Position numbers and translations under genes: made by a program
The notes under the pieces: generated by a model
What the model was told of the DNA's origin: nothing
What the model saw: only the letters and a program-made list of their open reading frames with translations
The model's database searches: none
NCBI RefSeq assembly: GCF_004917065.1
Contig: NZ_SSYA01000003.1
Span: 828,318-892,317, forward strand
Source: Geomonas ferrireducens
GTDB lineage: Bacteria > Desulfobacterota > Desulfuromonadia > Geobacterales > Geobacteraceae
Length of the DNA: 64,000 nt
Direction: 5' to 3'
Shown: positions 44,888-55,664 of the stretch, one piece after another
How positions within the stretch are numbered: the stretch's first letter is position 1
How the letters are laid out: each line of letters starts with the position of its first letter

Positions 44888-46885
44888 ATGGAAGCAACGC
44901 GCGAACTCTATTGGAACGTAGGCCACGGGGCCTCCACGCTGGTCCCGATGTACCTGATCACTTTCGCCGCCCTGGCGCTGCTCGGGTATTACGGTTACCA
45001 GCGGCTGCAGCTCTACGGCAAGGGAAAGCCCCTCGACCGGACCGACAACCGTTCGGCCCGCATCTCGATGCTGGTCAAGAACGTCCTTTTGCAAAGCCGG
45101 GTACTAAAGGTTAAGGGGCCCGGGTTCGCCCACGGCTTCTTCTTCTGGTCCTTCGCGGCACTCTTCGTAGGGACCATCCTGGTGGCGCTGCAGGCCGACG
45201 GGACCGATCTCTTGTTCGGCGTGCGCTTTCTGACCGGCACCTTCTACAAGATCTTCTCCCTGGTGCTCGACGTCGCGGGCCTCGCCGCCCTCATCACCCT
45301 GGCGGGCCTCTTCGTGCGACGCTACCTGGTGCGCCCGGACGGCCTTGAGACGACCCGCGACGATGCTGTCATGCACGGTCTCCTCTTCGCCATCATCCTT
45401 ACCGGCTTCCTCATCGAGGGGGCGAGGATGGCGGCGACCGAACTGGTGCAGCAGCCCGATCTCGCGCTCTGGTCGCCGGTGGGGCTCCTGGTCGCCAAGG
45501 CCCTTTCCGGTTCGCAGCCGGAGGCCCTGTCCCAGTTGCACCGCGGCCTCTGGTGGTTCCACTTCGCCCTGGTGGCGGCCTTCATCTGCGCCATCCCCTT
45601 CACCAAGTTCCGCCACATCTTCACCACCTCGGCCAACTACTTCTTCGCGCCGCTCGGCCCCAAGGGGGCGCTCGTCACGGTAGATATGGAAGGTGACGCC
45701 GAGAGCTTCGGCGCGGCGAAGATCGGCGATCTCACCTGGAAGGACATCTTCGACACCGACGCCTGCACCAAGTGCAAGCGCTGCCAGGACCGGTGTCCGG
45801 CACACGGCACCGATAAACCGCTCTCCCCCATGAAGGTGATCTCCCAACTGGGCGAGGTGGCACGCGAGACCGTCGAGGACAACCTGGTCGAGGCGGTCGG
45901 CAAGGACGCCCTCTGGTCCTGCACCACCTGCCGGGCCTGCCAGGAGATCTGTCCCGCCGCCATCGAGCACGTCAACAAGGTGGTCGACATCCGCCGCAAC
46001 CTGGTCCTCATGGAAGGTGAGTTCCCCGGCGACGAGGTGGTCACCGCGATGGGTAACGTCGAGGTTAACGGCAACCCGCTCGGCATGTCCTTCGCCTCAC
46101 GCGGCGACTGGGCCGAAGGGCTGCCTGTGACACAGCTCTCCGAAGGGGCCGAGGTCGACATCCTCTACTTCGTCGGCTGCTACGCCTCCTTCGACAAGCG
46201 CAACATCAAGATCGCCACGAGCTTCGTGAAACTCTGCGCGGCGGCGGGCATCAGGGTCGGCATCCTCGGCAAGGAGGAGAAGTGCTGCGGCGAGCCGATG
46301 CGCAAGCTGGGCAACGAATACCTGTACCAGACCCTGGCGACCGAGAACATCGAGACCATCAAGGGGTACGGCGTCAAGAAGGTGGTCACGGCCTGTCCGC
46401 ACTGCTTCAATACGCTGGCCAAGGATTACCGCGATCTCGGCTTTGACATCGAGACCGAGCACTACACGACCTACCTGGAGCGGCTGGTGACGGAAGGGAA
46501 GCTGAAGGTTGACAAGGGCGCCTTCGAGTGCACCTACCACGACTCCTGCTACCTCGGTCGCTACAACGAAACCTACCAGGCGCCGCGCGCCCTGGTGCAG
46601 GCGGCGGGCGGCACCATAAGGGAGATGGAAAGGAAGGAAGCGGAGAGCTTCTGCTGCGGCGCAGGCGGCGGCAGGATCATGGCGGAGGAGAAACTCGGCA
46701 GCCGCATCAGCGTGAAGCGCGTGCAGATGGCCGCGGCAACCGGCGCCGGGGTGCTCGTATCCAACTGTCCGTTCTGTCTCACCATGTTCGAGGACGGCGT
46801 GAAGGGGGCCGAACTCGAAGGGCTCCTGGTGGCCCGCGACGTCTCCGAGATCCTTCTGGAAAGACTCTCCCCCCAGGCAGGGTAG
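44888..46885 (+). CDS. Membrane (Fe-S) oxidoreductase with CCG domains (EtfD-like, ETF:quinone link)
   Basis: The 665-aa protein opens with five or six transmembrane helices (first 'LITFAALALLGYYGY', last 'LWWFHFALVAAFICAIPF', residues about 15-240) resembling the cytochrome b subunit of nitrate reductase. Two [4Fe-4S] sites follow ('CTKCKRCQDRCPA' near 295 and 'CTTCRACQEICPA' near 342). Then come two CCG modules ('CCGEPMRKLGNEYL' and 'CCGAGGGRIMAEEKLG'). This is the EtfD/HdrDE-like architecture that passes electrons from reduced ETF to the menaquinone pool. The downstream ETF genes support that. A paralogue lies at 51703. Confidence 0.88.
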   Translation: MEATRELYWNVGHGASTLVPMYLITFAALALLGYYGYQRLQLYGKGKPLDRTDNRSARISMLVKNVLLQSRVLKVKGPGFAHGFFFWSFAALFVGTILVALQADGTDLLFGVRFLTGTFYKIFSLVLDVAGLAALITLAGLFVRRYLVRPDGLETTRDDAVMHGLLFAIILTGFLIEGARMAATELVQQPDLALWSPVGLLVAKALSGSQPEALSQLHRGLWWFHFALVAAFICAIPFTKFRHIFTTSANYFFAPLGPKGALVTVDMEGDAESFGAAKIGDLTWKDIFDTDACTKCKRCQDRCPAHGTDKPLSPMKVISQLGEVARETVEDNLVEAVGKDALWSCTTCRACQEICPAAIEHVNKVVDIRRNLVLMEGEFPGDEVVTAMGNVEVNGNPLGMSFASRGDWAEGLPVTQLSEGAEVDILYFVGCYASFDKRNIKIATSFVKLCAAAGIRVGILGKEEKCCGEPMRKLGNEYLYQTLATENIETIKGYGVKKVVTACPHCFNTLAKDYRDLGFDIETEHYTTYLERLVTEGKLKVDKGAFECTYHDSCYLGRYNETYQAPRALVQAAGGTIREMERKEAESFCCGAGGGRIMAEEKLGSRISVKRVQMAAATGAGVLVSNCPFCLTMFEDGVKGAELEGLLVARDVSEILLERLSPQAG

Positions 46886-47254
46886 GCGGAAAACCTGTCC
46901 ACGACTCCCGCAATCCCCTCTCCCCCCGGGAGAGGGTAGGGTGAGGGCGGCGGCAGGAGGAGAGAGCACAGCAGTCAACGGTAAAGCGAGGGCCGGTAGC
47001 GGCAGGTACCGCATCCGACTCCGGGCAGGCGAAAATCTGACGGAGGACACCGATGAGCCGAATAAGATGCGTTAGAGGCCCCAGGGGGGCTGGCGGAAAC
47101 CGCAGCAGGCGAGAAATTCAGTTGTTGAGACCCCCGTAGCAGATGCCAAAAGGCGCAGTACTCCTGCCGGAAGCGGCATGGGGACTTTGAGGCAACTGTC
47201 GATAAAGGCGGCAGGCGATATGAGGAGGCGCCGCGCGCCTGGGAGGATAAAGGG
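46886..47254 (+). other. Intergenic region, no gene; one family B-like repeat
   Basis: The 369-bp gap is GC-rich. AATCCCCTCTCCCCCCGGGA with GAGGGTAGGGTGAGGG (46911-46946) is a diverged family B repeat. CTCCG/CGGAG at 47021/47041 could form a loose hairpin. I see no promoter of good quality, though sucC downstream may need one. The last bases GGGAGGATAAAGGG give sucC its ribosome binding site. Confidence 0.5.
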
Positions 47255-48429
<1,175 letters not shown>

Positions 48430-48433
<4 letters not shown>

Positions 48434-49353
48434 GCATCCTGGTCGACAAAAACACCAAGGTAATCACCCAGGGGATAACCGGGGCCACAGGTCTCTTCCA
48501 CGCGCAGGGCGCACGCGAGTACGGCACCCAGATGGTCGGGGGCGTCACCCCGGGCAAGGGGGGGACCACGGTGGACGGCTTCCCCGTCTTCAACACCGTC
48601 GCTGACGCGGTCCGGGACACCGGCGCCACTGCGAGCGTCATCTACGTCCCGCCGCCGTTCGCCGCGGACTCCATCATGGAGGCGGTGGACGCGGGGCTCG
48701 AGCTCGTCTGCTGCATCACCGAGGGGATTCCTGTCCTCGACATGGTGAAGGTGAAGCAATTCATGCAGGGGAAAAACACGCGGCTCATCGGTCCCAACTG
48801 CCCCGGCATCATCACCCCCGGCCAGTGCAAGATCGGCATCATGCCCGGCTACATCCACAAGCCCGGCAAGGTAGGCGTTGTCTCCCGAAGCGGCACGCTC
48901 ACCTACGAGGCGGTGTGGCAGTTGACCGGCTACGGCCTTGGGCAGTCCACCTGCGTCGGCATCGGCGGCGACCCGGTGAACGGCACGAGCCACCTCGACT
49001 GCCTGAAGATGTTCGAGGAGGATCCGGACACCGAGGCGGTCATCATGATCGGCGAGATCGGCGGTTACGCCGAGGAGGAAGCCGCCTACTTCGTGAAGGA
49101 GCACATGACCAAGCCGGTAGCGGCCTACATCGCCGGCCGCACCGCCCCCCCGGGCAAGAGGATGGGGCATGCAGGCGCCATCATCTCCGGCGGCAAGGGG
49201 ACGGCGGCCGAAAAGGTCGCGGTGCTTGAGTCCTGCGGCATCAGCGTCGCAGCAACCCCGGCCGAGATGGCCCAGGCGCTCATGAAGATCTATCGTCCCG
49301 GCATCAAGAACACGCACCATTACGTGACCGCCCCCGCGGCCGCCGCAGTCTAA
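48430..49353 (+). CDS. sucD: Succinate-CoA ligase, alpha subunit
   Basis: This 307-aa CoA-binding subunit has '[22 protein letters not shown]' at the N-terminus, '[18 protein letters not shown]', '[20 protein letters not shown]' and the phosphohistidine loop '[15 protein letters not shown]' near residue 245. The ATG overlaps the sucC stop. A family A repeat and a 137-bp gap separate it from the ETF genes. Confidence 0.94.
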
Positions 49354-49374
49354 CGAAGCGCAGCACTAGGCCCC

Positions 49375-49425
49375 AGGTTCCCCCCTTCGCCTTGGCGAAG
49401 GGGGGACAGGGGGATTTGATTCTGA
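49375..49425. repeat. Family A repeat between sucD and etfB
   Basis: TTCCCCCCTTCGCCTTGGCG followed by AAGGGGGGACAGGGGGATTTG is a hairpin with a perfect CCCCCCTTCGCC/GGCGAAGGGGGG stem (49380-49407). Confidence 0.75.
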
Positions 49426-49489
49426 ACCAACAGACGGGATTTGCCTCAGAACCGACAGTACACCAGCAGTCAAAGCTAAGGAGAAGGTC

Positions 49490-50302
49490 ATGCTCGTGAT
49501 CTCCTGTATCAAGCAGGTGCCGGACACCACCCAGGTGAAGATCGACCCGGTCACCAACACCCTGGTGAGGGAGGGGATTCCCTTCATCGTGAACCCCTAC
49601 GACACCCACGCCCTCGAGGAGGGGCTGGCGCTCAAGGACCGCTACGGGCTGCGTTCGGTTGCCCTCTCGATGGGCCCTCCCAACACGGTCGCCACCCTGA
49701 AAAAGGCGTGCGCCCTCGGTGTGGACGAGGCGATCCTCCTTTCCGACCGCGCTTTCGGCGGCGCCGACACCCTGGCCACGAGCCAGGTGCTCGCGGCGGC
49801 CATCGAGCGGCTCGCGGAAAAGGATGAAGTGGGGATCGTCTTCTGCGGCAAGCAGACCATCGACGGCGATACCGCCCAGGTCGGCCCCGGCATCGCGACG
49901 CGCCTCGGTTTCACCCAGCTCACCCTGGTGGACCGCATCGAATGGCTCGATCTCAACAAGAAGCGGATACGGGTCAGGAGAAAACTTGAGGGGCGGCACG
50001 AGATCGTCGAGGCCCCGCTCCCAGTCGTGATCACCGCGGTCCGGGAGCTGAACCGGCCGCGCTACCCAACCGTGCCGATGCGTCTCACCGCCGAGCTAAC
50101 CGAGGTGACCGTATGGGACAACCAGGTGCTGAAGCTCGACGTGGAGACGGTCGGCCTCAAGGGCTCGGCCACCTGGGTAAGCAAGATCTTCTCTCCCGAG
50201 CGTGACCAGGGGGAGATCATCGGCGACGGCATCGGCGATCCCGTTGGTACCGCGCATCTGCTGCTCGAAAAGATGCTCAGCAAAGACCTGTTAGCGATCT
50301 AG
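49490..50302 (+). CDS. etfB: Electron transfer flavoprotein, beta subunit
   Basis: This 270-aa EtfB opens with 'SCIKQVPDTTQVKIDPVTNTLVREG' and has 'NPYDTHALEEGLALKD' and 'FCGKQTIDGDTAQVGPGIATRLG'. It accepts electrons from acyl-CoA dehydrogenases such as the one at 30784. The start follows AAGGAGAAGGTC. It pairs with the ferredoxin-fused EtfA 16 bp downstream. A second EtfB lies at 53660 and differs in its N-terminus, so the two pairs are not recent duplicates. Confidence 0.92.
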   Translation: MLVISCIKQVPDTTQVKIDPVTNTLVREGIPFIVNPYDTHALEEGLALKDRYGLRSVALSMGPPNTVATLKKACALGVDEAILLSDRAFGGADTLATSQVLAAAIERLAEKDEVGIVFCGKQTIDGDTAQVGPGIATRLGFTQLTLVDRIEWLDLNKKRIRVRRKLEGRHEIVEAPLPVVITAVRELNRPRYPTVPMRLTAELTEVTVWDNQVLKLDVETVGLKGSATWVSKIFSPERDQGEIIGDGIGDPVGTAHLLLEKMLSKDLLAI

Positions 50303-50318
50303 CCTGCAAGGAGTTGCC

Positions 50319-51659
50319 ATGGACAGCAAGAAGATCAAGAAACCGCGCGGCATAGCGCGCCTCGTCGCGGGGAAGTGCATAGCCTGCGGCGCCCGCTGCG
50401 AGAGCTCTTGCCCGGTGAGCGGGATCCTGATGAACGAGGCGGGGGAGCCTTCGATCCATGCCGAGAAGTGCATCGGTTGCGCGAAGTGCGTGAAGGTCTG
50501 CGCGGCCGGGGCCCTGGAGATGTTCTACACGCCGGAAGAGCTGGAGATCCTGAAACAGTGGGAGGCGCAGCACGGCGCGGCCGAGGAGGAGCTCGACCCG
50601 GCGGAAAAGCAGCTGCGGGACATGCTCGCCACCTATCGCGGCGTCTGGGTCTTCATCGAGCAGTACGAGGGCGAAGTCGCCAAGGTCTCCTGGGAGCTTC
50701 TGGGCGCAGGCGCCGACTTAGCAAAGCAGCTCCAGGTCCCGCTCTCCGCTGTGATCATCGGCTACGGCGTGGGAGAGCTCTGCGATGAGGCCTTCAGCTA
50801 TGGCGCCGAGCAGGCCATCGTGCTCGATGCCGAGGTCTTCGAGAACTACCGCACCAAGCCCTTCTGCGATGCGCTTTGCCACCTGATCTCCAAACACCGC
50901 CCCGAGGTGATCCTGATGGGCGCGACCGGCCAGGGACGCGATCTCGCCGGAGCGGTCGCCACCATCGTGAAGACCGGCCTCACCGCCGACTGCACGGGCT
51001 TGGGCATCGACGACAAGAGAAACCTCATGCAGACCCGCCCGGCTTTCGGCGGCAACATCATGGCGACCATCATGTGCGACCGGTTCCGTCCCCAGATGGC
51101 GACGGTGCGACCGCACGTGATGGCGATGCCGGAAAGGGACTCAGGGCGTATCGGTGTCGTGATCAACGAGGAGTACGACCTGCGCGAGGAGGACGTGCTC
51201 GCCAAGGTGATCGAATCGGTGAGCGACAAGGGTGGCAAGGACATCGACATCGCCGGTGCCGAGATCATCGTCTCGGGTGGACGCGGCCTCATGGGGAAGG
51301 AAAACTTCGCCATGCTGCACGAACTCGCCGAGGAACTGGGTGGCGTGGTCGGCGCGTCGAGAAGCGCCGTCGATGCCGGATGGATGCCGCACAGCCGCCA
51401 GGTGGGGCAGACCGGAAAGACCGTGCGCCCGAAGATCTACATCGCCTGCGGCATCTCCGGCGCCATCCAGCACCTGGTCGGCATGCAGGATTCGGACGTG
51501 GTCATCGCCATCAACCGCGACCCCGAGGCCCCCATCTTCCAGGTCGCCACCTACGGCATCGTGGGTGACGTCTTCGAGATCGTCCCGGCCCTGACCAAAA
51601 GGGTGCGCACCATGAAAGAGCAGCGCGGCGGAAGAATTCCCGAGCGGCTTGCCGTCTGA
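50319..51659 (+). CDS. etfA: Electron transfer flavoprotein alpha subunit with N-terminal ferredoxin domain
   Basis: This 446-aa protein is about 120 residues longer than ordinary EtfA. The extra N-terminus is a two-cluster ferredoxin: '[16 protein letters not shown]' near residue 18 and '[16 protein letters not shown]' near 52. The remainder is EtfA with '[17 protein letters not shown]', '[23 protein letters not shown]', '[29 protein letters not shown]' and '[10 protein letters not shown]' for FAD. Such fusions occur in anaerobes, where the ferredoxin gives a direct path to an iron-sulfur partner, here probably the EtfD-like protein that follows. The start follows AAGGAGTTGCC. Confidence 0.92.
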   Translation: MDSKKIKKPRGIARLVAGKCIACGARCESSCPVSGILMNEAGEPSIHAEKCIGCAKCVKVCAAGALEMFYTPEELEILKQWEAQHGAAEEELDPAEKQLRDMLATYRGVWVFIEQYEGEVAKVSWELLGAGADLAKQLQVPLSAVIIGYGVGELCDEAFSYGAEQAIVLDAEVFENYRTKPFCDALCHLISKHRPEVILMGATGQGRDLAGAVATIVKTGLTADCTGLGIDDKRNLMQTRPAFGGNIMATIMCDRFRPQMATVRPHVMAMPERDSGRIGVVINEEYDLREEDVLAKVIESVSDKGGKDIDIAGAEIIVSGGRGLMGKENFAMLHELAEELGGVVGASRSAVDAGWMPHSRQVGQTGKTVRPKIYIACGISGAIQHLVGMQDSDVVIAINRDPEAPIFQVATYGIVGDVFEIVPALTKRVRTMKEQRGGRIPERLAV

Positions 51660-51702
51660 CGAAGAGTTGCCCTAAAAAAGATCACCGCTTGCGAGGTATC
51701 AC

Positions 51703-53649
51703 ATGCAAAGCCACCAGTATTTCATGCCCATCTTCGTAGTCGCCATCCTGACCTTCTGCTACAGCTGTTGGCAGCGTCTGCAACTGGTCGGGGAGGGCGC
51801 CGCCGAGAACCGCTTCGATCGTCCCGGCGAGCGCCTGGCCGGGGTCTTCTCCTACGCCTTTGGCCAGAAGCGGGTGCTTTCCCGCCCGTTCGGCGTGAAC
51901 CACTTCGTGCTCTTCTGGGCCTTCATGCTCCTTTTGGTCGCCAACGCCGACTTCATGTGGGAGGGGCTCTTCCCCGGCAGCGGCCTGTCGGCCCTACCGG
52001 CCGCAATCCGAAATCCCCTCTCGCTCGTCTTCGACCTCGTGTCGCTTGCCGCTTTAGCGAGCGTCGTCGTGGCCCTTGCGCGGCGTCTATTCTTCGCGCC
52101 TTCCTACCTCGGCAACGAGTACACGAAGCCGTGCAGCGGGGAGGCGCTCCTGATCCTCGGCATGATCGCGACGCTCATGGCGGCCTACTTCGTCCTGAAC
52201 GCGGCGCACTTAGCCCAGGGGCAAACGGCCTGGATGCCAGTATCCCTAGCGGTCGCTTCGCTCTTGCGGGATCTGCCCGCGGCAACGCTCGAAACAGTCG
52301 CCATTGTCTCCTGGTGGCTGCACGCCGTGGTGTTGCTTCTTTTTCTCAACTTCTTGCCGCGCAGCAAGCACATGCATATCCTCACCGCCATCCCCAACTG
52401 CTACTTCCGCAGCCTGGAAAACCCGGCGGTGCCGCCGCGCGAGCTTTTCGAGACCGGCAAGAGGTTCGGCGTGAGCGAGGTGGAGCAATTCTCCTGGAAG
52501 GATCTCCTCGATTCCTTCTCCTGCACCGAGTGCGGGCGCTGCCAGGACCTCTGTCCCGCGCACAACACCGGGAAGTCACTGAACCCGCGCCGCGTCATCC
52601 ACGACCTCAAGGTGAACCTGCTGGATGGGGGGAAGCCGCTCATCGGCGATAAGAGGGAAGGTACTAGCTGCGAGGAGGCCCTTTGGGACTGCACGACCTG
52701 CGGCGCCTGCCTCTCGGTCTGCCCGGTCCTCATCGAACACCTGCCGAAGATCGTCAAGATGCGGAGGCACCTCGTGCAGGAGAAGGCCCGTTTCCCGGAA
52801 GAGCTTTTGAACCTCTTCGAGAATATGGAGCAGCGCAGCAACCCCTGGGGCATCGCCCCTTCCGAGCGGGGCAAGTGGACCGGGACCCTCGGGGACAGAA
52901 GCTTCAAGAAAGGGGAGACCGAGTACCTCTTCTTCGTCGGCTGCGCTGGCTCCTTCGACAGCCGCGCCAAGCAGACCACGGTCGCCCTCGCCACCACCCT
53001 CGACCGCGCCGGGGTCTCCTGGGGCATCCTCGGCAAGGACGAGATCTGCTGCGGCGACAGCGTCAGGCGCCTGGGGAACGAGTTCGTCTTCGACAAGATG
53101 GCGCGCGGCAACGTTGAGCTCTTCCGCGAGCGTGGCGTCACCAAGATCGTCACGGCGTGCCCGCACTGCTTCAGCACGCTCAAAAACGATTACAGACAGT
53201 ACGGCGCGGAGCTTCAGGTGGTGCACCACAGCGAGCTGATCGCGCAACTGGTCAAGGACGGGAAGCTGAAGGCGCCCAAAAAGACGGACCAAGGGAAGGT
53301 CATATTCCACGACTCCTGCTACCTCGGGCGTCACAACGACACCTACGCGGCTCCCCGCGACGTCATCGAGGCGGCCACCGGGTCAGCCCCGCAGGACTTC
53401 GAGCGCAACCGTGAAAAAGGTTTTTGCTGCGGCGCAGGCGGCGGCAGGATGTGGATGGAGGAACAGACCGGCACGAGGATCAACCACGAGCGGGTGCAGG
53501 AAGCCCTGAAGCAGCAACCGGACACGATCTGCGTCAGCTGTCCCTACTGCATGACGATGCTGGAGGACGGATTGAAGGACCAGGGGGCGGAGAAGGTACG
53601 GGTTAAGGACATCGCAGAGGTAATGGCCGAGGCATTAAACGACCGATAG
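51703..53649 (+). CDS. Membrane (Fe-S) oxidoreductase with CCG domains (EtfD-like), second copy
   Basis: This is a 648-aa paralogue of the protein at 44888. N-terminal helices ('FVVAILTFCYSCW', 'NHFVLFWAFMLLLVANADFMW', 'VVSWWLHAVVLLLFLNFL'-type segments to about residue 225) precede 'CTECGRCQDLCPAHNTG' near 275 and 'CTTCGACLSVCPVLIEHL' near 330. The CCG modules are 'CCGDSVRRLGNEFVFDKMARGN' and 'CCGAGGGRMWMEEQTGTRIN'. It lies between two etfBA pairs, so it probably takes electrons from both and feeds the quinone pool. The start follows GCGAGGTATCAC. Confidence 0.88.
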   Translation: MQSHQYFMPIFVVAILTFCYSCWQRLQLVGEGAAENRFDRPGERLAGVFSYAFGQKRVLSRPFGVNHFVLFWAFMLLLVANADFMWEGLFPGSGLSALPAAIRNPLSLVFDLVSLAALASVVVALARRLFFAPSYLGNEYTKPCSGEALLILGMIATLMAAYFVLNAAHLAQGQTAWMPVSLAVASLLRDLPAATLETVAIVSWWLHAVVLLLFLNFLPRSKHMHILTAIPNCYFRSLENPAVPPRELFETGKRFGVSEVEQFSWKDLLDSFSCTECGRCQDLCPAHNTGKSLNPRRVIHDLKVNLLDGGKPLIGDKREGTSCEEALWDCTTCGACLSVCPVLIEHLPKIVKMRRHLVQEKARFPEELLNLFENMEQRSNPWGIAPSERGKWTGTLGDRSFKKGETEYLFFVGCAGSFDSRAKQTTVALATTLDRAGVSWGILGKDEICCGDSVRRLGNEFVFDKMARGNVELFRERGVTKIVTACPHCFSTLKNDYRQYGAELQVVHHSELIAQLVKDGKLKAPKKTDQGKVIFHDSCYLGRHNDTYAAPRDVIEAATGSAPQDFERNREKGFCCGAGGGRMWMEEQTGTRINHERVQEALKQQPDTICVSCPYCMTMLEDGLKDQGAEKVRVKDIAEVMAEALNDR

Positions 53650-53659
53650 GGAGGCGCAA

Positions 53660-54436
53660 ATGAACATTCTAGTCTGCATCAAACAGGTACCGGACATGGA
53701 ATCCCGCTTCAAGGTGAACGGGACGGGGGATTGGTACGACGAGGCCGATCTCGCTTACAGGATGAACGAATACGACGAGTACGCCGTCGAGCAGGCGGTG
53801 CAGCTCAAGGAGCAGCTCGGGAACCAGCCCGAGATCACGGTCCTCTCCATCGGCGCCGACCGCGTCGGGGAGGCGCTTAAGAAGGCGCTCGCCATGGGGT
53901 GCGACAAGGCGGTGCAGGTCCAGGACAGCGACAGCGCACGCAAGGACCCCTGGCAGATCGCCAACATCATCTCCGCCTACGCGGCGGACAAGAACTTCGA
54001 CGTCATCTTCACCGGGATGCAGTCTCAGGACCGCGGCTCCGCGCAGGTAGGTGTCACCGTCGCCGAGATTCTCGGCCACAACTGCGCGAGCACCCTGGTC
54101 GGTTTCGAGTACGCCGACGGCGTAGTGACCGCGAAGCGTGAGCTGGAAGGGGGCGTGAAGAGCGTCGTCAAGGTTCCCGTTCCGGCCCTTGTCACCTGCC
54201 AGCTGGGCCTCAACGTGCCGCGCTATCCGACCCTTCCCAACATAATGAAGGCGAAGAAGAAGGAGTTGCAGTTGGTGCCGGTTGCGAGCCTTCTGAAGGA
54301 AGAGGCTGCCACGGGAACCGAGAAGCTCTACCCGCCGGTGAAAAGCGGCGGCGGCATCGTTCTCGAGGGGGATCTGGCCGATGTGGCGGACCGCCTGCTT
54401 GGCATTCTGAAAGAAAAGACCACGGTCATGAAATAG
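53660..54436 (+). CDS. etfB: Electron transfer flavoprotein, beta subunit (second pair)
   Basis: This 258-aa EtfB has 'ILVCIKQVPDMESRFKVN', 'RMNEYDEYAVEQAVQLKEQ', 'VIFTGMQSQDRGSAQVGVTVAEILG' and 'GLNVPRYPTLPNIMKAKKKE', the C-terminal anchor peptide region. It starts 10 bp after the FeS protein stop with AGGGAGGCGCAA upstream and forms a standard pair with the EtfA at 54447. Confidence 0.92.
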   Translation: MNILVCIKQVPDMESRFKVNGTGDWYDEADLAYRMNEYDEYAVEQAVQLKEQLGNQPEITVLSIGADRVGEALKKALAMGCDKAVQVQDSDSARKDPWQIANIISAYAADKNFDVIFTGMQSQDRGSAQVGVTVAEILGHNCASTLVGFEYADGVVTAKRELEGGVKSVVKVPVPALVTCQLGLNVPRYPTLPNIMKAKKKELQLVPVASLLKEEAATGTEKLYPPVKSGGGIVLEGDLADVADRLLGILKEKTTVMK

Positions 54437-54446
54437 GGGGTGAGCC

Positions 54447-55367
54447 ATGAAAGCACTGCTTGTCTGTGAACAGCGGGAAGGGAAGTTACTCGACACAAGC
54501 TACGAACTCGTTGCGTTTGCCGAGCGTCTTGGGGCGGAGGTGAGCCTGGTCCTGGTCGGTAAGGAGGCGCAGGCCCCGAAGATTACCGGGAAGCTCTACC
54601 TGGCCGATGCCGACAAATACGGGGAATACAATCCGGAGCTGCACAAGCACATCGTGGTTGCCGCGGTGCTCAAGGAAAATCCGGACTACATCATCTTCCC
54701 GCACTCCTCCTACGGTTGGGACCTGGCGCCCAGGGTTGCCGCGACCCTCAGGGTGGGGCAGGTCTCCGAGGTCGTCAACATCGTGGACGGCAAGTTCGAG
54801 GTGAGCCTATGCAACGGCAAGCTGCGTCGCACCGTGGCTCCGAAAGCCGCGCGCGCAGTCCTCACCGTCCAGGCTGGTGCCTTCAACTATACGGGGCAGC
54901 TCTCCGGCGCGCCGCAGGTTGAGGCGATCGAGATCTCCCAGGGGAGCTCCCCGCTGCAGTTCGTGGGGTACGAACCCGCCGAGAAGAAAGAGGTCGATCT
55001 GGGTCGTGCCGAGATCATCGTGAGCGCCGGTCGCGGCGTCGGCAAGAAGGAGAACGTCGCCGTGATCGCAGATCTCGCCAAGGCGTTTGGCGGCGAGCTC
55101 GGCGCGAGCCGTCCGGTGGTAGATGCCGGGTGGGTCGGTCACAGCCACCAGGTGGGCACCACCGGACAGACGGTGTCGCCCAAGCTGTACGTCGCCTGCG
55201 GCATCTCCGGCGCCATCCAGCACCTGGCCGGGATGAAGAAATCCGACTTCATCGTCGCCATCAACAAGGACAAGGAAGCCCCGATCAGCGAGGCCGCCGA
55301 CGTCATGGTCGTCGCCGACGTCCTGGCGCTCGCCCCGGTTCTCGCCGAGAAGCTGCGCGCGGCGTAA
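54447..55367 (+). CDS. etfA: Electron transfer flavoprotein, alpha subunit (second pair)
   Basis: This is a 306-aa EtfA of normal length without a ferredoxin extension. It contains '[27 protein letters not shown]', '[37 protein letters not shown]', '[29 protein letters not shown]' and '[21 protein letters not shown]' (FAD domain). Two ETF types side by side suggest different dehydrogenase partners, for example glutaryl-CoA dehydrogenase and another acyl-CoA enzyme. It is the last gene before a family B repeat. Confidence 0.92.
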   Translation: MKALLVCEQREGKLLDTSYELVAFAERLGAEVSLVLVGKEAQAPKITGKLYLADADKYGEYNPELHKHIVVAAVLKENPDYIIFPHSSYGWDLAPRVAATLRVGQVSEVVNIVDGKFEVSLCNGKLRRTVAPKAARAVLTVQAGAFNYTGQLSGAPQVEAIEISQGSSPLQFVGYEPAEKKEVDLGRAEIIVSAGRGVGKKENVAVIADLAKAFGGELGASRPVVDAGWVGHSHQVGTTGQTVSPKLYVACGISGAIQHLAGMKKSDFIVAINKDKEAPISEAADVMVVADVLALAPVLAEKLRAA

Positions 55368-55382
55368 GGCGGAGCAGGGATA

Positions 55383-55505
55383 GTTCCCTCCCCCGGAGGG
55401 GGAGGGTTAGGGAGGGGGAACGCGGGGAGCGTTTGAAGTGTTCCCCCCTCCCGGCCTCCCCCCTCCGGGGGGAGGAGCAGACCCCCTCCTTGGGGAGGAG
55501 TAGAC
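55383..55505. repeat. Family B repeat downstream of etfA
   Basis: CCCTCCCCCGGAGGGGGAGGGTTAGGGAGGGGGAA is followed after about 25 bp by CCCCCCTCCCGGCCTCCCCCCTCCGGGGGGAGGAG, and a partial third arm CCCCCTCCTTGGGGAGGAG. The position after a long operon suggests a role at the transcript end. Confidence 0.75.
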
Positions 55506-55541
55506 CTCTCTGCGGGCTGGAGAGGGAGAGTTTACAAGCAT

Positions 55542-55642
55542 CGCCGGAGCATATCGCTCCGGCGCAGGATATGGCTCGGGACAGTAGGCCTGGGACCAGC
55601 AGCACCACGCGCAGGTTCTCCTGGTTTTCCTGCGCGTGGTGC
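55542..55642 (+). promoter_or_regulatory. Two strong hairpins in the ribBA leader
   Basis: Hairpin 1 is CGCCGGAGC-ATATC-GCTCCGGCG (55542-55564, nine pairs). Hairpin 2 has a perfect 14-bp stem, GCACCACGCGCAGG (55602-55615) with its complement (55629-55642) around a 13-base loop. The second ends 22 bases before the ribBA start codon. Neither is followed by a T-run, so a classical terminator is unlikely. I do not see the FMN riboswitch consensus. Confidence 0.6.
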
Positions 55643-55664
55643 GACTTACATCAAGGAGGGAGTC

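Noticed and set aside
47040-47080. Hammerhead-like core (CCGATGAG...GAA) in the gap before sucC
   Set aside because: The core lacks the required CUGAUGA, and no helix II can be drawn between GAG and GAA.
55500-55664. FMN riboswitch ahead of ribBA
   Set aside because: The conserved RFN sequence boxes are not recognisable; only simple hairpins are present.
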